A program made the position numbers and the translations under genes. This document shows positions 1 through 5,744 of a stretch of DNA of 11,321 nucleotides, piece by piece (the stretch's first letter is position 1; each line of letters starts with the position of its first letter). Under the pieces are notes generated by a model. It worked only from the letters and a program-made list of their open reading frames with translations. It was not told the DNA's origin and did no database searches. The stretch lies in assembly GCA_027596945.1 (NCBI GenBank), contig JADGJH010001209.1, forward strand, positions 1 to 11,321, written 5' to 3'. Source of the stretch: Physocladia obscura (Eukaryota > Chytridiomycota > Chytridiomycetes > Chytridiales > Chytriomycetaceae).

Positions 1-215
1 GTATTTTTTTTTTCACCGTTAGACACCTCCCTCTTCCCTGCCACCCCACTCACCCATTTTTATTATGGCAATTTTAAGAGTATTTTAGTTCTATTTTTTT
101 TTAGTCGAATATTTCTTGCAACTATCCGATAAAATATTTAAAAAATGTTACAGTCCCTGTTTCTCAGCCCATATGCCAAAAGAAGATTGGCACTGTAAAC
201 TTATTGCTACTTTGT

Positions 216-440
216 CTAATGGTCAATTTCTCTTGTCAGCAGAAGTTCTTCAAATGTTTTGAAAGTAATCAGATATTTGGCAATGATTTCTAGTAGATCT
301 TGCTGAAGGTCCTTGAGGAGCTTAGGGTTGTAATTGGCTTTATTTTGCTGTTCAGCGGTAGTCTTAATGGTGACAGTTGCAGTATTCTGCGATTGGTTTG
401 CAGAAGTAGAGTTCTGCAATAAAAACTTTATATTTGGCAT
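216..440 (-). pseudogene. Ty3/gypsy-like Pol remnant, protease-to-RT linker
   Basis: An open frame of 74 codons ends in 'FEELLLTREIDH' and a stop. In Ty3/gypsy polyproteins the linker between protease and reverse transcriptase usually ends in a segment like LPPxRxxDHxI, so the ending, and the position just downstream of the protease-like frame at 451-750, fit a linker. The two frames differ, so at least one frameshift separates them. Further along the minus strand (positions 1-215) only scrambled short frames follow and no reverse transcriptase core is visible. The resemblance is by eye and modest; the neighbouring protease piece supports it. Confidence 0.4.
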
Positions 441-450
441 TCAATTTTTT

Positions 451-785
451 TTAAGTTGTAAATACTTCACAGCAGTGGGTGGTTTGCAAAGAACTTGTGG
501 TTGAGAGTACACTTGTGTTTGCTGGCCAGTCAATTTTGGGGTGAAGCTTGTTGAGCTGATCCTTTCCAAGGATTAGATTGCAGGCAAAGTCTTCTGTGGC
601 AATGAAATCATGCTTGTCTGTGAAAAATTTTCTTTGGTATACTTCTTTACTTTGATGATTAATTGTCTGTGAGGATGATTCTATGTAAGAATTTGGTATG
701 TTAAAGGTCCTGAAGGTGAGGGTGGGGACAGTTGAAAATTGAGTTGGCACTACCGTTGATTAAAATTGCTGCTGGGAAGTGTCCA
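451..785 (-). pseudogene. Ty3/gypsy-like retrotransposon aspartic protease remnant
   Basis: The frame at 750-451 contains 'CNLILGKDQLNKLHPKIDW'. This matches the C-terminal signature of Ty3/gypsy retropepsins (hydrophobic-ILG-x-D-x-L, then P-x-IDW). Just upstream, in another frame at about 740-785, lies 'AAILINGSANSIF', which looks like a damaged active-site segment normally reading LIDSGAxxSF; the catalytic Asp would be Asn here. The frame break, the lost active-site residue and the stop at 451-453 mark this as dead. Before it (about 850-935) is a CTT-rich stretch that could encode a Ser-rich Gag tail. No LTR is visible, and the rest of the element must lie beyond the left edge or be lost. 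Confidence 0.6.
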
Positions 786-972
786 ATAATACCTTATAAT
801 CTTATAATATAAGGAAAAAAATTGGTTTGTTATTGCAGTTATGTGATGAAATTTGAGTTCTTTTAGTGACAGAAGTAGAAGAAGAAGATAAAATTGAAGA
901 TAAAGCAGAAGTAGTAGAAGAAAATAAAAAAACAAAATTTTGAGTTGATGTTGTTTTCAAGCCTGAATAAAC

Positions 973-1206
973 TTGGTGGAGCTGACAACGGTACTTGCGG
1001 CTTTGGTAGTGAGTGCTTTCATGAAGTTAATACATTTTATTATTGTTCTGATACTGGTGTGGTTTTTGTTGGAGGCCATTAAAAGTTATTTTGCAGCAGG
1101 AATCCCAGGCGTAGCTTTTGAGGCAACAGTAAGTACATTATCTATTATTCCAATATTCTTGACATTCTTCAAGTCAAGAGTGACTGTATGTTTAAAAATC
1201 CATTAA
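973..1206. other. Ambiguous open frames on both strands, no gene called
   Basis: The plus strand holds a hydrophobic open frame whose first ATG is at about 1021, with 'IHFIIVLILVWFLLEAI' as a possible membrane helix. The minus strand is also open apart from one stop, with stretches such as 'NVLTVASKATPGIPAAK'. Complementary open frames like these are common when one strand is hydrophobic, so neither can be preferred. Lying between two retroelement-like fragments, the region may itself be decayed element sequence. I recognise no family. Confidence 0.15.
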
Positions 1207-1284
1207 AATTAGCCGTGGTCACAAAATAATCCTTGCAGCTTTGATAAGAATTGACAAGAAGATTTGTTTGATTTTGAATGATGC

Positions 1285-1479
1285 TCAAAAAGGACTGAGT
1301 GTGGTTTTGACGCGAGGAGTTTCGTCAGTGGTGTCTGTTGTCCTTTGATGACAGTAAAAGTTGTCCAGATGTTTAAATGGCCTTGTGCTGCAAGAAGTTG
1401 AGTTTGCTATTTGTTGAAGTATTCTTTTGCAATACTTGGCAATTTCACTTCCATTGTCTGTGTTAGGGATTTTAATTGG
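1285..1479 (-). pseudogene. Possible retroelement integrase fragment
   Basis: A 64-codon open frame without a start codon contains 'IPNTDNGSEIAKYC' near its beginning. TDNGSEF-like motifs carry the second catalytic Asp of retroviral-type integrases. The rest of the frame (Thr/Arg-rich, ending in SPF) does not show the later PxxNGxxER-type motif, so the match rests on one short string. It starts just downstream of the pseudogene ending at 1526 and cannot belong to the gypsy-like piece at 216-785 in normal gene order. It may be a separate insertion or chance. Confidence 0.3.
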
Positions 1480-1525
1480 TTAAGAATGTTCTTCTGTGAT
1501 CAAGAAAATTATTGACAGAAAACAA

Positions 1526-2029
1526 TCACAATTTTATTCCAAGTCCAACTTGATTGCACTCACAGCAGCAAGTACACTTTTTGCGTTCATATCTCCACGC
1601 TTGAATATCAAAGCTAACTGGAATCTGAGTTATAAGTGCGTCTCCAATGAAGAACATATCGCAAATGATATCAGCAACAGTCTGAGTAATACTCCCAGAT
1701 TTATAACGATAATTTTTTTCCTATAAGTATTCTTGCTTCATCTTTCAAACCAGAATTTTTGCTATTATTATTTTCAATTTTAGGGTTTTGTCAATGGTAT
1801 CATTTTCGGAATTTGATGCTGCACTTGCAAGCTCCATAAAATTCACAGTTATTTCGTGGTCTATAGCTTCTAGTGTCTTATTTTTTTTCTTGCGGTCTAC
1901 GTCGCTATCGTGGCGGCTCGTTTTTGCAAAGAATTTCACAAGGCTGAGAATCAAAACAATGATCCCAGAGAGCAAAAAAAGTTGCAGAACGGTCTCTCGC
2001 GATAGCGCTTGTTGATGATGACTGTTGAC
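1526..2029 (-). pseudogene. Pseudogene of the single-pass membrane, Cys-cluster/GLGI family
   Basis: Read through, this frame is 168 codons including the final TGA, against 167 for the intact paralogue at 4182-4682. It begins 'VNSHHQQALSRETVLQLFLL', which aligns without gaps with the paralogue's 'MNSNHDGHDMREEYILLLIL'; the start codon has become GTC, and a TAA lies a few codons upstream. One membrane helix (codons 14-34) is followed by basic residues. Later parts such as 'ITVNFMELASAAS' and 'FFIGDALITQIPV' resemble the two intact members. The C-terminus 'KKCTCCCECNQVGLGIKL' has the family signature. Two in-frame stops, TGA at 1745-1747 (codon 95) and TAG at 1721-1723 (codon 103), interrupt it. 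A 30-nt intron (GT...AG) over both stops can be drawn, but it would be unusually short and the missing start remains. Confidence 0.7.
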
Positions 2030-2411
2030 AATCGTTTTTTATTTTTATTTTTTGTTTTTCGATTTATTTTTTTTTCAGGTATCAACGAAATTCAAGTTGA
2101 TGAATCAGATTATCCGATAGAAATACGAATAATTTAATTCGTTATTTGAATGATGGAATTAAGCAATAAATAAATCATTATTAACCTTCACCAACACGTA
2201 AAATTAAAAAGGTATATAATTGAATTTATTGCTAACATATGAAAAAATAAGGGAACAAAATAAATAAAAAATATTATGAGAATGACTGCCCATAGCACCT
2301 GATTTCGCAATGTACCCGCAACATAAAAAGAAAAGAAAAAAAAAAACAAAACAAAAAAACAAATCAATCAAATTTTACTTTCCCATTCCCTTCCTCCACA
2401 TATACAATATC
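2030..2411. other. AT-rich spacer, no gene seen
   Basis: The stretch is rich in poly-A and poly-T runs, including an A-rich tract at about 2327-2365. No coding signal, RNA gene or clear repeat is visible. It separates two minus-strand membrane-protein genes. Confidence 0.6.
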
Positions 2412-2687
2412 CTACGCCTCAAGTTTAGCAACAATTTTCGTCGGTATTCCTCGTGTCCTCAAGCAGCAGCAATAGTATCTATAAATCCTGCATGAGACAG
2501 CGAATATAACGACAATCCCAAAGAGACTTGATCCAGCAAGGGCAATCTCCAGAGGTGAAAGCTGATTAAATCCGTCGGTCCGTGGTATTTGCCGTTTGGA
2601 TGGATTGAGGCATGTTTCTGTCAAGATGTGAGGTTTTTCTGTGTATTTATCTTTCTCTTCATTTTTCGAGGCGCCGAAATTGGTCAT
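2412..2687 (-). CDS. Small single-pass membrane protein with juxtamembrane Cys triplet
   Basis: The 91-residue ORF starts at an ATG in an A-rich context (aaaaaaATGacc) and is more GC-rich than its surroundings. Residues 1-44 are polar and charged. Residues about 45-66 form one hydrophobic helix ('IALAGSSLFGIVVIFAVSC'). It is followed by RIYRYY, CCC (73-75) and a short basic tail ending in KLEA. Basic residues after the helix suggest the C-terminus is cytosolic. Cysteines at the cytosolic face of a helix are typical S-palmitoylation sites; that modification here is inferred. It lies in the same orientation between members of the Cys-cluster/GLGI family but lacks GLGI, and homology to them is not evident. 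No known family is recognised. Confidence 0.55.
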   Translation of the reverse strand: MTNFGASKNEEKDKYTEKPHILTETCLNPSKRQIPRTDGFNQLSPLEIALAGSSLFGIVVIFAVSCRIYRYYCCCLRTRGIPTKIVAKLEA

Positions 2688-3471
2688 TTTTTTGGTGGAT
2701 TGCGCAAGCTTTCAAAAAATTAGGGTTCGTCAATGGAAAATTTGGTGAATATTGCTGCAAGGAAACAAGTAGAACAGCGCCACATCTTCCATGACAAATG
2801 ATGAGTCATAAATAAGGAAAATGCTTTCGGAGTTTGCACATGAATAATTCAATAATACAATCGGCTGATCCTGGCTTTCCAATCGATGTTGTAGTTCGAG
2901 CAGCTGCAGTATAAACAGCTCAAGTTCAATCCCAAATCGCGAAAATGGAAATTCAGGGAAGAAATAGCACTTATTTTGCGCACTTTAACAATTTTATTAA
3001 ATTTCTCCCAACCTTTTTGTTTATATTATCAGCGATTAGTGCAAGGAATTTAAAACGGATTGTCAGTTCCAAACTTTAGTCAAGTCCACTTCCAACTATT
3101 CTTGCAGTTTTTGCGGCAGGTCCTGCACTTCTTCCTAGCCATCAGATCCCAGCAGCAATTCAAACTGTTGCAGCGACAAATTATGGCAACAGTGGAAGAA
3201 ATTATGTATTTATCTGTATTGGAATTCAGAATTATGTTTGTAAAACAAAACAAAAAAAAAACTCTTATAAAATAATTTGTTGTTTCTCCGTGACGAAAAC
3301 TTTTGTAACCTACCCATCCGTGTACATACTCATTTTTTTTTGAATCCAAATGCTGATCTGCTGGCAAATGATACATTCAAAAATGCATGCTTTTCCTCTG
3401 TTTCGGAGATAGTGATGCATTCCTGGGAAGGTTGCAGAATAAACAATTTTATATTTAAAAAATAATAATAA
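2688..3471 (+). other. Long plus-strand frame with two internal stops, possible pseudogene
   Basis: From the ATG at 2840 to the TGA at 3341-3343 one frame of 168 codons is broken only by TAA (2912-2914) and TAG (3077-3079). The pieces look protein-like: 'IQSADPGFPIDVVVRAAAV', then a segment starting 'TAQVQSQIAKMEIQGRN' with a hydrophobic run, then 'LPTILAVFAAGPALLPSHQ' and 'AAIQTVAATNYGNSGRNYVF'. The last 50 codons are low-complexity and probably not coding. The minus strand opposite also has open stretches. I recognise no family. The rest of 2688-3471 shows nothing else; the 5' flank of the gene at 2412-2687 lies at its left edge. Confidence 0.25.
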
Positions 3472-3999
3472 TCAAACAATTATCCCGAGTCCAATAGGTC
3501 GATCAGAATCAAAACAAGCATCGCAACATAAACATTGCGTCGCTAAAGAATCCATATCATCATCAAAAACTTTTTCACCAAGGTAAACTGGTTCATCAAC
3601 ACACACAGCCACCAAACTATCGAATTTCAATGTTGCGTGCCTTTTTCTTTGTGACGAGGGAATTTCATCATCGTTCCAAAAGAAATTCTCTTGATATTGT
3701 TTCACGTCGATGATATAATCAACGGGAGGGGTATATCGTTGCGAATTCCAACCATATTTTCCATTAAATCTGGTATCCCCGATGAAAATAAGCGACTGAG
3801 GTGATGCCAGTGGTGGCGGCTCTTTGTGTGATTGCGTGTTCCGAACTCGTTGTTTTCGGACAGTTAATGAGATTGTGGTGATAGTGACCAACACACAGAC
3901 TACAACAAGGACGGCAAAAACTGCGATGATGGATGTAGGGAAGCTGTCGGGCGAATTGAAGTTGGTCTTGATTTCTGGCGTTGCCGAGCTACTCGCCAT
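3472..3999 (-). CDS. Single-pass membrane protein, Cys-cluster/GLGI family, member 1
   Basis: The protein has 175 residues, starting at the ATG at 3999 (context aaaataATGgcg); no ATG lies further upstream in frame. Residues 1-23 are polar and Ser/Thr/Pro-rich, 24-46 form one hydrophobic helix ('IIAVFAVLVVVCVLVTITTI'), and VRKQRVR follows, so by the positive-inside rule the large C-terminal part should face the cytosol. That part holds PPPLAS (61-66), 'SLIFIGDTRF' (69-78), 'LVAVCVDEPVYLG' (129-141) and the terminal 'CLCCDACFDSDRPIGLGIIV', with cysteines at 156, 158, 159 and 162. The Cys cluster plus GLGI-x-x end is shared with 4182-4682 and the pseudogene at 1526-2029. The cluster could be lipidated or bind metal; neither is shown. 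A TATA box and an E-box palindrome precede it. Function unknown. Confidence 0.7.
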   Translation of the reverse strand: MASSSATPEIKTNFNSPDSFPTSIIAVFAVLVVVCVLVTITTISLTVRKQRVRNTQSHKEPPPLASPQSLIFIGDTRFNGKYGWNSQRYTPPVDYIIDVKQYQENFFWNDDEIPSSQRKRHATLKFDSLVAVCVDEPVYLGEKVFDDDMDSLATQCLCCDACFDSDRPIGLGIIV

Positions 4000-4045
4000 A
4001 ATTATTTTTTGTTTTCTCCTTGGTTTGCCTTTTTTTTCGCTTCGA

Positions 4046-4063
4046 TTTATACAAGTCACGTGA
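4046..4063 (-). promoter_or_regulatory. Core promoter of the 3472-3999 gene: E-box palindrome plus TATA box
   Basis: On the minus strand a perfect 8-nt palindrome TCACGTGA (4056-4063) is followed by TATAAA (4051-4046), and the ATG of the gene ending at 3472 lies about 47 nt beyond. TCACGTGA is the canonical site for fungal bHLH factors of the Cbf1/Pho4/SREBP type. The spacing suits a compact fungal promoter. Which factor binds is inference. Confidence 0.45.
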
Positions 4064-4115
4064 GGTGTGATTACATTGTTTGATTTGCCGCCACAATGAA
4101 AGGGATATCAAAATT

Positions 4116-4121
4116 TTTATT
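4116..4121 (-). terminator. Polyadenylation signal AATAAA after the 4182-4682 gene
   Basis: AATAAA on the minus strand lies about 60 nt past the stop codon at 4182 and before the next gene's promoter at 4046-4063, so the two tandem genes probably give separate transcripts. Confidence 0.4.
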
Positions 4122-4181
4122 ATTTCGCCATTTGTTCGTCAAAACTACACATTCAGTACAGAACATGAAACCCCAACTTTT

Positions 4182-4682
4182 TTAAAAAACAATTCCAAGG
4201 CCAACTAGTTGACCACTCACTTCAATTCTGCAGCATTCACTGCAACAGCAGAACTGTTTTTCATGATATAGATTTTTTGAGAATTTGAAATCTTTGGAAT
4301 GACCCATCATTAGATCTGCAATATGTGTTTCAATTGGTATTTCAATGTTAATAATATCTATTGATTCTGTCACGGAGATTGATGCGAGTGGTGAAGGCGA
4401 ATCTTTTTTTCCAGAGTTGACGTATATTCGCCATTCGGGAGTTGTTCGCAACAGAGATTTGCATCGTTTGCTTGATGCCTCTACAATACATGCCATGGAG
4501 ACAGGAGAATTTGTTGGTATGTGAAATGTTGTTGTTTCGCCTTCGTTGCTTGCCAGCGGCGGGATGCTTCTGCGGAATAAACGAGCTGCGGCGACAACGG
4601 CAATCGTTGCGCTGGCTGAAGCAAGTATCAGCAAAAGTATGTATTCTTCCCGCATATCGTGGCCGTCGTGATTGCTGTTCAT
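4182..4682 (-). CDS. Single-pass membrane protein, Cys-cluster/GLGI family, member 2
   Basis: The protein has 166 residues from the ATG at 4682. A short polar, His/Asp-containing N-terminus (1-13) precedes one helix at about 14-33 ('ILLLILASASATIAVVAAA') and then RLFRR, predicting a cytosolic C-terminal domain. Landmarks are IPPLAS (40-45), 'FHIPTNSPVSMACIVEASS' (53-71), 'IDIINIEIPIETHIADL' (108-124) and a Cys cluster at 145-151 (CCCSECC) before the terminal 'VGLGIVF'. Architecture and C-terminus match the gene at 3472-3999, and its length and N-terminus match the pseudogene at 1526-2029, so these are tandem paralogues. The 3' end lies 182 nt before the next family member's ATG. No known domain is recognised, and function is unknown. 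Confidence 0.7.
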   Translation of the reverse strand: MNSNHDGHDMREEYILLLILASASATIAVVAAARLFRRSIPPLASNEGETTTFHIPTNSPVSMACIVEASSKRCKSLLRTTPEWRIYVNSGKKDSPSPLASISVTESIDIINIEIPIETHIADLMMGHSKDFKFSKNLYHEKQFCCCSECCRIEVSGQLVGLGIVF

Positions 4683-5160
4683 TCACAGTCTTTATGCGCG
4701 TGCGAGTTGTGTTGCTTGGTTAAAAATTAATTAAAAACTGCATATTGTTCGTCAGCTGATCCCTTTTGGCATTATCCCAGAATAGACGAAAAAATATATA
4801 GAAAATGGAAAAATAAAAGGAGAAAATGGAAAAATAAACGGAGAAAAAAAAAATAATAAAAAACTTGCCGAAAAAATAAATGATAGAATCAAATGTAATC
4901 ATGTAAAAAACTAAAAATTTACAAAGATCTGGATAACTTTTACAAATATTTAAAAAAAAAACAAATGAATCATGGCGACGAAACAGGATTTTCATTTGAT
5001 CAAAAAGACAAAAAAAAATTTGCAAATTTAACAACTATTTTGCGAGAAATCCGCGCCATTTGTTAAAGTTGTTAAGCAATATATTGCTGGAGACAAAGAT
5101 GTTATGAATTTGCGGACCTAGTTTGTACCACTGTGACAAGTTTATTTCTTATTTGTAAAT
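4683..5160. other. AT-rich spacer, no gene seen
   Basis: The stretch is dominated by A-rich runs and contains the short tandem repeat listed separately. The Phe-rich minus-strand open frame at 4720-5034 is a by-product of poly-A on the plus strand. The promoter of the 4182-4682 gene must lie at the left edge; only a weak TATA-like CATAAAG is visible there. Confidence 0.5.
4801..4842 (+). repeat. 21-bp tandem repeat, two copies
   Basis: Two adjacent 21-nt units (4801-4821 and 4822-4842), of the form gaaaatggaaaaataaa-N-gga, differ at one base (A versus C). A partial A-rich third copy follows. Probably replication slippage. Confidence 0.8.
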
Positions 5161-5319
5161 TCATGCTTCATTGATGTTTCGCTTCTGAGCCGCACTCAAA
5201 CAGAACATCTCTTGAAGATTGTTCATCTCTTGGACAACAGGACCACTACACCATACGTATGATCTGCTCTATTCCAAATTTGCGACTTCCGAGAAGAACT
5301 TTTTGTCCTCCTTTATTTC
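5161..5319 (-). pseudogene. Possible terminal exon with an in-frame TAG, unknown family
   Basis: A strong splice-acceptor-like tract (tttttactttttcag, ending at 5320) precedes a frame of 53 codons to a TGA at 5161-5163. It reads 'EIKEDKKFFSEVANLE', one TAG (5269-5271), then 'SRSYVWCSGPVVQEMNNLQ' and a tail ending KRNINEA. The text on both sides of the TAG looks like protein, so the TAG may be a nonsense mutation in a decayed gene tail. Alternatively the TAG is the real end: a donor GTAACA at about 5390 joins in phase with an upstream frame starting at the ATG at 5543 (Asn/His/Ser-rich). No family recognised. Confidence 0.25.
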
Positions 5320-5423
5320 CTGAAAAAGTAAAAACAGTGATCTGGCATGTTATTGTTTCAAAGGTGATACAAGTTGCTTGAAAATGTTACAAATCTGGTG
5401 TTTTGATAATCTAAGCAATTCGA

Positions 5424-5573
5424 ATGCTGCTTATTTTTGTGTGTACGACTGTAAATGCTATTCTGACTATCTTTGTCATTGTCATAAACGGAGCAAGTCA
5501 GATCCAGAAAATTGGGATTCTTGTGATGAGTTTGCAAAGACATTTTATCCTGTGTTATTTGGATAATAAGTAG
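5424..5573 (+). other. Short hydrophobic ORF, possible transporter remnant
   Basis: The 49-codon ORF from an ATG contains a membrane-helix-like 'TTVNAILTIFVIVING' followed by 'ASQIQKIGILV'. The pattern faintly recalls a helix and loop of LAT-type amino-acid transporters, but the match is too short to rely on. The opposite strand is hydrophilic and also open, as expected for the complement of a hydrophobic helix. No neighbouring transporter segments are visible, so any gene is either a remnant or not real. Confidence 0.15.
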
Positions 5574-5702
5574 GGAATTCGAATAGATTGGAAAGAGATT
5601 GGATTGGGTCAAACAAGTCAAACAAATTTGGATAGAGTTGGTTAGTTGGTTGTTATTAGTTTGGAGTCGGTGAAGTTGGATATGTATAAAGTGGGGTCAA
5701 TT

Positions 5703-5708
5703 TTTATT
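5703..5708 (-). terminator. Polyadenylation signal AATAAA after the MFS gene
   Basis: AATAAA on the minus strand lies about 37 nt beyond the stop codon at 5745-5747, a normal distance for a fungal 3' end. Confidence 0.45.
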
Positions 5709-5744
5709 GATTTAGAATTCACAGCATATTTGATGTTGTTAAAA

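Noticed and set aside
750..935. Leu-rich minus-strand ORF that looks like a membrane protein
   Set aside because: It comes from a CTT-type low-complexity run; another frame gives Ser-rich Gag-like text in line with the protease relic.
1721..1750. 30-nt GT...AG intron removing both stops of the pseudogene
   Set aside because: Too short compared with the 52-65 nt introns seen in the P450, and the start codon is also missing; the read-through length equals the intact paralogue.
1788..2015. Plus-strand ORF opposite the pseudogene
   Set aside because: No ATG at its start and the minus strand has paralogue similarity.
4348..4723. Open frames on both strands overlapping the 4182-4682 gene
   Set aside because: The family alignment with the pseudogene and the 3472-3999 gene fixes the correct frame; the others have no support.
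4720..5034. Phe-rich 104-codon minus-strand ORF
   Set aside because: Composition is explained by poly-A on the plus strand; no conserved pattern.
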